Assembly (NCBI GenBank): GCA_031553035.1
Contig: JAVBLY010000006.1
Coordinates: 434,001-498,000, forward strand
Direction of reading: 5' to 3'
Source: JAVBLY01 sp031553035
GTDB lineage: Bacteria; Bacillota; Clostridia; Peptostreptococcales; Anaerovoracaceae
DNA length: 64,000 nucleotides
The position numbers and the translations under genes are program-made. This document shows positions 35,961-44,942 of this stretch, piece after piece; position 1 is the first letter of the stretch; each line of letters opens with the position of its first letter. Under the pieces are notes generated by a model. That model was not told the DNA's origin and searched no databases. It was given only the letters and a program-made list of their open reading frames with translations.

Positions 35961-36781
35961 ACCGTCCAAATGAACCAAATGATTATCAGAAACCAACCTG
36001 GGTAGAATCTTTTAAACGAGAATGGCATCAATCGAAAACGATAGCTCTCGTTTACCTTATTCTGCGGATAATGGTAGTTACGGTTCTGATACTGGAAGCA
36101 TTCAGGGATAACTGGTACAATGTTTTTCTCTGCGTGCTGACGCTGGTTCTTTTCCTTCTTCCCAACTTCGTGGAAAAAAGATTTAAAATAATTCTTCCCA
36201 CAGGTCTTGAAGTAATAGTCATAATTTTTATATTTGCCGCCGAAGTCTTAGGCGAAATCAGTCAGTTCTACATCCATGTGGGTGGGTGGGATACACTTCT
36301 TCATGTGGTGAATGGTTTTCTGGCGGCGGCAATAGGGTTTTCACTTATAGATATTCTGAACAGAAGTGATAATATCGCATTGACGCTGGCGCCTAAGTAT
36401 GTGGCGTTATCTTCTTTTTGTTTTTCCATGACAATCGGGGTTATGTGGGAGTTTTACGAGTACTTTATGGATGTGTTTTTCAATACGGATATGCAGAAAG
36501 ATGCCTTTATCGATTCAGTGTCATCCACGCTTCTTAATCCCAACGGAGAAATCGAACCGTATACTGAAGAGATAAACAGCGTCGTTGTCAACGGTCAAGC
36601 ATGGCAGGGATATATCGATATCGGTCTGATCGACACTATGAACGATCTTATGGTCAATTTTCTGGGTGCAGTTATATTCTCGGTTTATGGCTACATATAT
36701 ATTAAAGGCCGAAGCAAAGGAGTCAACAAACTTGTCAATAGTATAGTTCCTACAATGGAGAAAGAAGTTGATGAGAAGTAA
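35957..36781 (+). CDS. Six-helix membrane protein of unknown function
   Basis: 274 residues with six predicted membrane segments (about 30-50, 58-75, 82-102, 112-132, 145-165 and 225-245) and a soluble loop of about 50 residues before the last. The motif 'GGWDTLLHVVNGFLAAAIG' and 'MWEFYEYFMD', with an Asp, two His and several acidic residues in or beside helices, resembles the DUF2238-type family, but I cannot confirm it. Start overlaps iorB (ATGA), stop overlaps the next ATG (TAATG), so it is tightly coupled to both. Confidence 0.7.
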   Translation: MNRPNEPNDYQKPTWVESFKREWHQSKTIALVYLILRIMVVTVLILEAFRDNWYNVFLCVLTLVLFLLPNFVEKRFKIILPTGLEVIVIIFIFAAEVLGEISQFYIHVGGWDTLLHVVNGFLAAAIGFSLIDILNRSDNIALTLAPKYVALSSFCFSMTIGVMWEFYEYFMDVFFNTDMQKDAFIDSVSSTLLNPNGEIEPYTEEINSVVVNGQAWQGYIDIGLIDTMNDLMVNFLGAVIFSVYGYIYIKGRSKGVNKLVNSIVPTMEKEVDEK

Positions 36782-38868
36782 TGGGCAAGTTTTTAAACTT
36801 TGAAGATAAGTTTTATTCTGCAATAGTACATCACAGAAAGACAACGATCATTCTGTTCGTCACTACTGCACTGGTTTGCCTCGTTCTCATGATGATGGTG
36901 TCCGTGAACTACAGCCTGAGCGATTATCTTCCCGCAGGCACTGAATCCAAGCAAGCCCTTGTCATTATGGAAGAAGAATTCGACACTCCCATGCCCAACG
37001 CCAATGTAATGATTAAAGATGTAAGCCTTACCGAAGCCCTTGATTATAAGCAAAAAATAAAAGCCGTCGATGGCGTTTCCTACGTCATGTGGCTTGACGA
37101 TGCGGTTGATATCAAGGTACCTCTGTCCGAAGTCAACAGTGAAACGGTGGACATGTATTATCAGAACGGAAATGCCCTCATGATGGTCACAGTCGATCCC
37201 GGTATGGAAGTGGACACCGTCGATGAAATATATAAAATAATCGGACCTGAAAATGCTGTATCCGGAGAGGCGGCAGACGGTGCAAATGCTCAGAAGCTGA
37301 CATCCAAAGAAACAGCTACAGCCATGGCATTTGCGGTTCCTCTGATACTCATTTTGTTACTTTTATCAACGGGATCATTTGCCGAGCCGTTCTTTTTCTT
37401 TGCTGTAATAGGTATAGCGATCCTTATGAATATGGGGTCAAATATAATCATGGGGGAAGTCAGTTTTCTCACTCAGGCTATCGCGCCTATACTCCAGCTA
37501 GCGGTGTCTCTTGATTATGCCATATTCCTACTTCACAGTTTCAACGACTACCGGCAAAAGAGCGATAGTATGGAAACTGCCATGATCAGCGCCCTGAAGG
37601 AAAGTTTCCCAATCGTTGCCGCAAGTGCTGCAACTACTCTTTTTGGTTTTCTTGCTCTTTCATTTATGGACTTTGAAATAGGTGCCGATATGGGAAGCGG
37701 TCTTGTAAGAGGAATTGTCTTCAGCTTTTTGTCGGTAATGATTCTGTTTCCATGCCTGGTACTGCAGTTTTATAAGGTGATAGACAAGACCAGTCACAGG
37801 AATATAATGCACAAATTCAAAAGCCTCGGAAAGAATATTCTGAAGGTCAGGATTCCAATATTCATATTTGTGATTTTGCTGATAGTCCCTGCATTTCTTG
37901 CTCAGGGAAGTACTGAATTCCAGTACAGCACAGGAAATCTGGGAGAGGGGAGCAGAGTGGGCAGAGACGCCGATATGATCAGCGATGAATTCGGGAATGC
38001 AAAGGAGATCGTCGTTCTTGTGCCAAGAGGCTCTCCCGGAACAGAAAAACATTTGAGCGAGGATCTGGAAGATCTTGATTATGTTAGGAACGTCATAGAT
38101 TATACAAATATGGTTGGTGCCGAGATCCCGGGAGAATTTCCGGACAGTGAAGATCTTGAGCAGTTTTACTCGAAAGACTATTCGAGGATGATCGTTTATG
38201 TGAACACGGAAGGTGAAGGAGATATTGCATTCTCCGTTGCGGATGAAGTCCGTGATCTTGCGGATAAATACTATGATGAAGGTGCATATGTAGGAGGGCG
38301 GACGCCTACCATACTGGATATAAAAAATGTAGTCACAAAGGACAATCTGCTTGTGAACATAATTGCAATAATTTCCATTGGGCTGGTAATAATGATAACA
38401 TTCAAATCTTTGACATTTCCAATACTTCTGGTAATGACCATAGAGACTTCCATTTGGGTAAACCTGTCTATTCCGTATTTCACCGACACAAGCTTAAGCT
38501 ATATCGGCTATCTGATATGCAGCACCGTTCAGCTGGGAGCTACGGTGGACTACGCTATTTTGCTGGCTTCAAAATATGCAGCCAAGCGGAAGATCATGCC
38601 AAAAAAAGAGGCTATCGAATTTGCTGTCAACGACAGCTTCAACTCCATACTCATTTCGGCGGGCATATTGTCAATGGCTGGTCTAAGCTTGTCACTGACA
38701 TCCACAAACGCCATGGTTTCGGAAATGGGGATGCTGCTTTGCAGAGGAACCATATTGTCGTTTGTCATGGTAATATTCTTCCTGCCGTCGGCATTGTCAG
38801 TATGTGATAGAATAATAGGCAAGACAACCTGGCGTTCAAAATTTTTACGTGAAGAAAGGATAAGTTAG
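36781..38868 (+). CDS. MMPL/RND-family transporter
   Basis: 695 residues with the two-fold RND arrangement: helix 1 (about 20-40), an extracytoplasmic domain (about 45-175), a block of five helices with 'AVSLDYAIFLLHSFNDYR', then a second soluble domain (about 360-500) and a second block with 'GATVDYAILLASKYAAKR'. The paired DY motifs are the proton (or ion)-relay signature of MMPL proteins. Such transporters export lipids, peptides or small molecules. It is followed after one base by an LxxG-heptad protein, a common pairing in Firmicutes and Actinobacteria. Ends in TAG. Confidence 0.88.
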   Translation: MGKFLNFEDKFYSAIVHHRKTTIILFVTTALVCLVLMMMVSVNYSLSDYLPAGTESKQALVIMEEEFDTPMPNANVMIKDVSLTEALDYKQKIKAVDGVSYVMWLDDAVDIKVPLSEVNSETVDMYYQNGNALMMVTVDPGMEVDTVDEIYKIIGPENAVSGEAADGANAQKLTSKETATAMAFAVPLILILLLLSTGSFAEPFFFFAVIGIAILMNMGSNIIMGEVSFLTQAIAPILQLAVSLDYAIFLLHSFNDYRQKSDSMETAMISALKESFPIVAASAATTLFGFLALSFMDFEIGADMGSGLVRGIVFSFLSVMILFPCLVLQFYKVIDKTSHRNIMHKFKSLGKNILKVRIPIFIFVILLIVPAFLAQGSTEFQYSTGNLGEGSRVGRDADMISDEFGNAKEIVVLVPRGSPGTEKHLSEDLEDLDYVRNVIDYTNMVGAEIPGEFPDSEDLEQFYSKDYSRMIVYVNTEGEGDIAFSVADEVRDLADKYYDEGAYVGGRTPTILDIKNVVTKDNLLVNIIAIISIGLVIMITFKSLTFPILLVMTIETSIWVNLSIPYFTDTSLSYIGYLICSTVQLGATVDYAILLASKYAAKRKIMPKKEAIEFAVNDSFNSILISAGILSMAGLSLSLTSTNAMVSEMGMLLCRGTILSFVMVIFFLPSALSVCDRIIGKTTWRSKFLREERIS

Positions 38869-38869
38869 G

Positions 38870-40627
38870 ATGTTTGATTTTTTACATAAAAATAAAAGAC
38901 CTTTGGTGGCACTTCTTTTATTGGCACTCATTTGCGGTTGCATTTATGCAGGTTCCGGTATTGTAACCTTTGCGGGAGAATCGAAAGCTGCTGATGATAA
39001 AGTCATAGAAGCAGCTGCGGGAACTAAGGATGAAGTGGTTTATGCCAATCTCAGTCCAAACGGAACTCCTCACGATGTATACGTGGTTAATATTCTCAAT
39101 ATAGGAAAATCGGGAAAAGTCATCGATTACGGTGATTACAGCAAGGTCTCGAATCTTACTGATACAACGGAGATCGAAAACCGGAACGGGGAGATAACCG
39201 TAGAATCAGATCCGGGAGTTTTCTATTATGAAGGCTATGGGGAAGATCAGGAAATGCCCTGGATAATATCCATCGGATACGGGCTGGATGGAAAGAATAT
39301 TTCAACTGACGAATTGGCAGGAGTTTCAGGCAGTCTTGAAATCAGGGTGCAGACCAGAGAAAACAAAAATGCCGATCCCGAATACTTCGAAAACTATATG
39401 CTTCAGATATCCGTTCCAATGAATATGGATCTTTGCAGTGATATCGATTCCGGTGGTGGAACTACAGCTCTTTCGGGGAATACAACACTGGTAAACTACA
39501 CTGTTTTGCCGGGGACGGACGGAGATTTTTCTTTGACTGCCGATGTGAATGATTTTGAAATGGACAGTATCAGTATCAGCGGAATACCCTTTTCCATGGA
39601 CTTTGATCTTGATGAACTGACATCGGAATTTGATCAATTGATAAGCGGTGTGGCCCAGCTGGATTCGGGCATGAACAGCCTGAACGGCGGAATACAACAA
39701 ATGAGCAGCGGTCTCGATAAAGCAGGCAAAGGCTCATCATCCATCAACAAAAATCTTCAGAAGATAAATTCGGGAACAGCCAGTCTGTCTCAGGGCTCGA
39801 AGGATATTAATAACGCTCTGGCTTACATGACGTCTATACTCAGCACATCCGGCGAAAGCGGAGACATATCGGATCTCATCGACGGCCTGGAAGAAATTTC
39901 GATGCAGCTTGATAATTCGTCTAAAGGCATGAATGCGATGATATCAACACTTGACGGTTTAGCGCAGGCTACAGGCACTTATCCTGCGGCGGGGATAGGA
40001 ATAATACTTGCTGACCCAGATTTGTCCACCGACCCTGCTGTTTTGGCTGTTGTTGACTATGTGTCAGGAGCAGCGACATTCATAGGCACATATAATGCAA
40101 TGTCTCCGTCACTCAGTGCAATCTCCGGTGGTATGACTACAATGTCCGGAATTGTGGATCAAATGGCAACCGAACTCAAACCACTTAAGGATCTGAACAA
40201 GCTTCAGGCTGGTCTTGCAGAGCTGTCAAATGAGTATGCTGTCTTCAACAAGGGGCTGCAAAGTTATCTGGGAGGAGTCGGTGCAATAACAGGCTACTAT
40301 GGCAAATTCAACAGCGGCATGAAGCAAAGTGCCTTTGGGGCAGATCAGCTTGCTGCCGGATCCAGTCGGCTTTCAAGCGGAATGAATACATTTAATTCAT
40401 CTGTTCAGGGAATACCTGATCAGATAAATGAAAAGATGACCGGCATTCTCGGAGACGGCGATTACACTCCCAAATCATTTGTGTCGGATAAGAATAAAGA
40501 TATTAATTCAGTTCAATTCGTAATGTCCACCGATAAAATCAAAAAGCCTAAAGAAGTCAAAGTTGAAGAACCTGATAATAAAGGGAAAAAATCGATCTGG
40601 GATAAGATAAAGGGATTGTTTAAGTAA
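38870..40627 (+). CDS. Secreted/membrane-anchored LxxG-heptad protein (MMPL partner)
   Basis: 585 residues with one N-terminal signal anchor (about 12-32). After a beta-type region comes a long series of heptads of the X-X-X-Leu-X-X-Gly type (about 250-340 and 440-520: 'GVAQLDSGMNSLNGGIQQM', 'QLAAGSSRLSSGMNTF'), as found in YhgE/Pip-like proteins and in partners of RND exporters. The C terminus is Lys-rich and no second membrane helix is clear. It probably forms a periplasm-like adaptor for the MMPL gene one base upstream; direct evidence is lacking. Confidence 0.75.
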   Translation: MFDFLHKNKRPLVALLLLALICGCIYAGSGIVTFAGESKAADDKVIEAAAGTKDEVVYANLSPNGTPHDVYVVNILNIGKSGKVIDYGDYSKVSNLTDTTEIENRNGEITVESDPGVFYYEGYGEDQEMPWIISIGYGLDGKNISTDELAGVSGSLEIRVQTRENKNADPEYFENYMLQISVPMNMDLCSDIDSGGGTTALSGNTTLVNYTVLPGTDGDFSLTADVNDFEMDSISISGIPFSMDFDLDELTSEFDQLISGVAQLDSGMNSLNGGIQQMSSGLDKAGKGSSSINKNLQKINSGTASLSQGSKDINNALAYMTSILSTSGESGDISDLIDGLEEISMQLDNSSKGMNAMISTLDGLAQATGTYPAAGIGIILADPDLSTDPAVLAVVDYVSGAATFIGTYNAMSPSLSAISGGMTTMSGIVDQMATELKPLKDLNKLQAGLAELSNEYAVFNKGLQSYLGGVGAITGYYGKFNSGMKQSAFGADQLAAGSSRLSSGMNTFNSSVQGIPDQINEKMTGILGDGDYTPKSFVSDKNKDINSVQFVMSTDKIKKPKEVKVEEPDNKGKKSIWDKIKGLFK

Positions 40628-40640
40628 CTTTTCTACCTGA

Positions 40641-41783
40641 TCAATAGTAGTCTGGTGTAATACAAACGATTACAGGATTTGAGCTCTGAGTGCTCCATGA
40701 GATGGATTTTACAGAAGAAATATCAAAGATAAACCTCAGCTGACTTTCATATACAGTATCAGCATCCAGCAGCACTTCAACGTAATCAGGCTTATCATAT
40801 TCAATAGTTTCCTTTACACCCGTTTCGAAATCACCGTAATTTGTATAGTAAAGGTCATTTTTCTTGTAGTACATATAAGAGTCATTATCACATACGGGAA
40901 AATAATCGGATTCCCAGTTGTGATCCTTGCCGATGTCGGTATCGTTCAGATTAAAGTAAAAATGATGGATATTATCGCTGTCTTCTCCTACGGGATCGTC
41001 ATAGGTAGCATCCATATGATACCATTTATCATCCAGTTTGACCTGATTCCAGGCATGTCCAACTTTCTTTCCATCCTGATCAATGGCATTTCCAACAATA
41101 AGCTTTGTCTCAAGTCCGCAACATTCGGAAATGAGCTTCATCGCTTCGGCATAACCGCGACACATGGTTTTCTTTGTTACCATGCCGCCATAGGAACCGT
41201 TGTCAGTGGATGAGGCATCGATACTGTCATCATATTCAAGCTCGGAAACAAGCCAGTCATGAATGGCTAATTCCTTTTCGTAGTCCGACATGTCGTCTTT
41301 GATTACTTCATCCATCATGGACTTCAGTTCGTTTGAGATAGCCTTAGCTTCCTCGTTTCCTTCCGGTATTTTTTCATTATTGAGGTAATTGTTTACCACA
41401 TAGTAATTATTGCTTTTTTCGATAAAAAATTTGATTTTCAGGGTGTTGTCTTCCGGATCAGCTTTCAAGATGGTATATTCCGTGGGAGATCCCCAAAAAA
41501 GTCCCATATTGTCAGTTATATTTTTTACTTCGTCCTCGCCTGCATCCCTGACAAACAATACGGTCTCGCTGATACCATCTTTGGCATCCTCGCTTATGCG
41601 GTCACTTAACTCAACTGTTCCTGTTACGGTGTTGTTTTCGTTTTGAAATTCAAATATACCGTCGAAACTGCATGAGGAAAAAGAAAAAGCCATTGCTGCC
41701 ATCAGCAACAGTGCTATGAGAATCTTTTTGTTTTTTCCACTGGGGTTTTGGGTTTTATATCTATAGGGTTCAGTAGTTTTCAT
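40641..41783 (-). CDS. Transglutaminase-like lipoprotein
   Basis: An N-terminal hydrophobic stretch ending 'FSFSSC' looks like a lipoprotein signal. The transglutaminase-core triad region is present: Cys in 'KKTMCRGYAEAMKLI', His in 'GHAWNQVKLDDKWYHMDATYDDP' and its Asp. These domains act as cysteine proteases or peptide-bond enzymes outside the cell. About 380 residues. Two ATGs are possible (41783, or nine codons upstream); neither has a good binding site. Convergent with the heptad protein, 13 bases apart. Confidence 0.82.
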   Translation of the reverse strand: MKTTEPYRYKTQNPSGKNKKILIALLLMAAMAFSFSSCSFDGIFEFQNENNTVTGTVELSDRISEDAKDGISETVLFVRDAGEDEVKNITDNMGLFWGSPTEYTILKADPEDNTLKIKFFIEKSNNYYVVNNYLNNEKIPEGNEEAKAISNELKSMMDEVIKDDMSDYEKELAIHDWLVSELEYDDSIDASSTDNGSYGGMVTKKTMCRGYAEAMKLISECCGLETKLIVGNAIDQDGKKVGHAWNQVKLDDKWYHMDATYDDPVGEDSDNIHHFYFNLNDTDIGKDHNWESDYFPVCDNDSYMYYKKNDLYYTNYGDFETGVKETIEYDKPDYVEVLLDADTVYESQLRFIFDISSVKSISWSTQSSNPVIVCITPDYY

Positions 41784-41856
41784 ATACAGATATAATATAC
41801 TGCGAACCATATTATTGCAATTTATTCTTTGTTTTGCCGAATATTTTGTTTATCAA

Positions 41857-41885
41857 TTGCATATAGGGAATAAAATCTATATAAT
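41857..41885 (+). promoter_or_regulatory. Promoter of the chemotaxis receptor gene
   Basis: TTGCAT (41857-41862), 17-base spacer, TATAAT (41880-41885): a close sigma-A match. No sigma-D type (TAAA/GCCGATAA) sequence is seen, unlike many motility genes. Confidence 0.7.
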
Positions 41886-41918
41886 ATGTGCAGAGTTATT
41901 GCACTCGAGGTAAAAAAC

Positions 41919-43661
41919 ATGCTGGAAAAGTTTAAAAATCTAACAGTAAAGACGAAGCTCAATATTGGGTTTTCGCTTTTGATATTCTATATGGTACTGA
42001 TGAGCATAGTCAGCGTTGCATTTATGTATAACCTGCATTCCGCAAATGTAAAGATGAGCGCCGATATGACTGACCCTTACCATAATCTACATGAAATGAC
42101 AGAGAGTCTTTATCAGCAGAGCATAAGTGCGTATAACCTGGTGATGAACAGCAAGGATCCGGCCTTGGCAGACCAGGCTGTCTCGGATATTATGGCGGAA
42201 GAGGTCATCTTTGATCAGGCATTCGAAAAATATAAAAAAAATATTTCAGGAGACACGGCTAAAGTTGATATCGAAAATATAGAATCTATATATTATGATG
42301 ATTTTTCGGATCTCAAGAAGAAACTGATAAATGAATACGAAAGCAACGACACTGCGAATATGTCGCAAACTCTTGATGAGATCAATGCATGCGATGATGA
42401 GATCGACGTCCAGCTTGAAAAAAACTGGGCAGATATCATAAAAAATTCAGAAAAGAAGGAGGCAGAAACTGAAAAACAGTTCAATATTATGCTGGTCGTG
42501 ATAGCAGCATTGATTCTCCTTGCCATAATTGCCTCCTGGATAATAATAAAGAGGATTACCAGATCTGTCAGAGGACCCATTACGCGAATGAGCAGGGTTG
42601 CCGGGCAGGTGGCTGAAACCGGTAATTTTAATTTTTCCAACAAAATCATAGATGAAATGAAACTGGATGCTTCATACAGCGATGAGGTCGGTAACACCAC
42701 GAAAGCTTTTTCCAAAATGCTTGATGACCTCATTGATAAAAAGGTCGTACTGGAAAAAGTGGCAAAAGGAGATCTTACGGTAAGAACGAATATCGTCAGC
42801 TCTGAAGATACACTTGGGAATTCCATAAACACTATGATCGAATCTCTGCGTGAGATTATTGACCAGATAGAAAAATCTTCATCACAGATAAACAAAGGAG
42901 CCGAACAGCTGTCAAATGGCGCTCAACTTCTCGCCCAGGGATCTTCCGAACAGGCATCAAATGTTGAAACTTTGGAAAACTTTGTTAAAGATATCAGCGA
43001 AAAAGCAGAAGCAAGTCATGAAATATCAGTAAAGACATACAGTCTGGCGTCCCGGATAAAAGACGAGGCTGCCGATGGCCGGATCATAATGAATGATCTT
43101 GCCACCGCAGTAGAAGAAGTGCAGCTTTCCAGCAAGTCTATCAATGAAGTGACAAAATCCATAGAGTCGATAGCATTTCAAACCAATATACTGTCTCTCA
43201 ATGCTGCAATAGAAGCTGCCCGTGCAGGAGTTCACGGCAAAGGGTTCTCTGTCGTATCGGAAGAAGTCAAAAATCTTGCCGGCAAAAGCAGTGAAGCCGC
43301 AGGAGAAGCATCGGCATATGTTGAAGACTCCATGAGCAAGTCGGATTTTGAGACAAAGATGGCAAAGGAAGCCACGGAATCATTTTCTTCTATTGCCGAT
43401 GGCATTGAAGAAACATCGGACATGGCAAGAAAGCTGGGGGATTTTGTAAAAGAGCAAAACGACGCTCTTGACAGAATAATCGACACGATAAGTCAATTGA
43501 GTGCCATCATCCACCAAAACAGCTCCGCCGCAGAAGAAACAGCCGCAAGCACCGAAGAAATGAACTCACTGACAGAAGCACTCAGATCCCTTGTGTCAGG
43601 GTTTATTTTGGAAAAGGAAGAGCAAGACACAGAAGAGGTGACACAGAATGACGATATTTAA
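41919..43661 (+). CDS. Methyl-accepting chemotaxis protein
   Basis: Transmembrane receptor: helix 1 (about 10-33), a four-helix-bundle type sensor (about 35-185), helix 2 (about 190-212), HAMP, and a signalling coiled coil with hairpin tip 'ESIAFQTNILSLNAAIEAARAG', which contacts CheA/CheW. About 580 residues. The start at 41919 has GAGGT upstream; an ATG at 41886 adjoins the -10 box and cannot be in the transcript. The end overlaps the following gene by 14 bases. Ligand not predictable; no other chemotaxis gene is in the window. Confidence 0.92.
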   Translation: MLEKFKNLTVKTKLNIGFSLLIFYMVLMSIVSVAFMYNLHSANVKMSADMTDPYHNLHEMTESLYQQSISAYNLVMNSKDPALADQAVSDIMAEEVIFDQAFEKYKKNISGDTAKVDIENIESIYYDDFSDLKKKLINEYESNDTANMSQTLDEINACDDEIDVQLEKNWADIIKNSEKKEAETEKQFNIMLVVIAALILLAIIASWIIIKRITRSVRGPITRMSRVAGQVAETGNFNFSNKIIDEMKLDASYSDEVGNTTKAFSKMLDDLIDKKVVLEKVAKGDLTVRTNIVSSEDTLGNSINTMIESLREIIDQIEKSSSQINKGAEQLSNGAQLLAQGSSEQASNVETLENFVKDISEKAEASHEISVKTYSLASRIKDEAADGRIIMNDLATAVEEVQLSSKSINEVTKSIESIAFQTNILSLNAAIEAARAGVHGKGFSVVSEEVKNLAGKSSEAAGEASAYVEDSMSKSDFETKMAKEATESFSSIADGIEETSDMARKLGDFVKEQNDALDRIIDTISQLSAIIHQNSSAAEETAASTEEMNSLTEALRSLVSGFILEKEEQDTEEVTQNDDI

Positions 43662-44772
43662 AAAAGTGCTTTTAGTGATTGTAATTATTCTGGCGGTCAT
43701 AGTACTGGTAGTCGCCGGATATGTTGCGTTTTTAAGCTACAATTATTACAGGATAGAAGACAACAAAGTCCTTGAGATAGACGGCGGGGCGACTGAGAGC
43801 GTCGAAACCGGGAAAGAATATACAGCCTTTACATATAATATCGGCTTTGGAGCGTATAACAGAGAGTACTCATTTTTTATGGATAAGGGAATGATGAAAG
43901 ACGGAACAGAAGTCAGCGGAGAATATGGCAAAGCTGTCAGTGAAGACGCTGCTTTAGAAAATACCGACGGTGTCATAAAGGAAAGCGAAAAGCTGGATGC
44001 GGACTTCAACCTCTTTCAGGAGGTGGACCAAAAATCCACGCGAAGTTATTTTATAGATCAGGAACAGAATATCAAAGATGCAATGAGTGCCGGGGATGCT
44101 ATAGACATGACCTTCGCCTCAAATTTTCACAGCGTATATCTTGCATATCCGTTTAATGATCCCATAGGAAGCATTGAATCGGGGATACTGACAACCAGTA
44201 AATATAATATTGAAAGCGCAGTGAGAAGAAGCTTCCCTGTTACAGACAGCTTTATCAATAAATTCTTTGACCTTGACAGATGTTTTGTTGTAAACAGAAT
44301 ACCTGTAGGAGACGGCAATACCGAGGATGACCCCCATCTTGTGCTTATCAATCTTCATATGTCAGCATATGATAAAGGCGGAACCATAAGGAAGAAGCAG
44401 ATGAAGATGCTTTCCGAAGTGCTTTCGAAAGAGATGGCGAAGAATAACTGGGTCGTCGTAGGGGGAGATTTGAACCACGCAATATACGGGACAGAAGGTT
44501 CATTCGACAGCGATCAGGAAATACCGGAATGGGTCCAGGCTTTTGACGACGGAAGCCTTCCTGTTGGTGTGACTATCGTTAAAGCAGATAATATATATGA
44601 TGTAGCAACCGTGCGCGGTTCTGACATGCCTTATGAAGAAGGCGTGAATTTTCTTGCTGTTATCGACGGATTCATCGTTTCCGATAATGTAACTGCTACA
44701 GCAGAAAACATTGATGGAGGATTTTACTACTCTGATCATAACCCGGTTTCGCTTAAATTCAAATTAAACTGA
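43648..44772 (+). CDS. Membrane-anchored endonuclease/exonuclease/phosphatase-family protein
   Basis: 374 residues. An N-terminal membrane anchor (about 6-28) is followed by an extracytoplasmic EEP fold: 'TYNIGFGAYN', 'DFNLFQEVD' (metal-binding Glu), 'NLHMSAY', 'VVGGDLNH' and the closing 'SDHNPVSL'. The fold covers nucleases and phosphodiesterases for lipids and sugars, so the substrate is open. It is translationally coupled to the chemotaxis receptor, which is unusual. Confidence 0.85.
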   Translation: MTIFKKVLLVIVIILAVIVLVVAGYVAFLSYNYYRIEDNKVLEIDGGATESVETGKEYTAFTYNIGFGAYNREYSFFMDKGMMKDGTEVSGEYGKAVSEDAALENTDGVIKESEKLDADFNLFQEVDQKSTRSYFIDQEQNIKDAMSAGDAIDMTFASNFHSVYLAYPFNDPIGSIESGILTTSKYNIESAVRRSFPVTDSFINKFFDLDRCFVVNRIPVGDGNTEDDPHLVLINLHMSAYDKGGTIRKKQMKMLSEVLSKEMAKNNWVVVGGDLNHAIYGTEGSFDSDQEIPEWVQAFDDGSLPVGVTIVKADNIYDVATVRGSDMPYEEGVNFLAVIDGFIVSDNVTATAENIDGGFYYSDHNPVSLKFKLN

Positions 44773-44860
44773 AATAATTTGTATTAGATGTTTATATAGC
44801 CGATAATGTGGTATATATACATTAAATCTACTACAAGATTTGACCTTTACCCGGTCGGAA

Positions 44861-44884
44861 AAGCCAGTTTATGACTGGCTTTTT
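44861..44884 (+). terminator. Terminator after the EEP gene
   Basis: AAGCCAGT and ACTGGCTT form an 8-bp stem with 5-base loop and a following T-run. Confidence 0.8.
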
Positions 44885-44942
44885 CATTTTTATTATGATA
44901 TCCTTTTAAGGACGCTTTAAAACAAAAAGGAGGACATAATAA

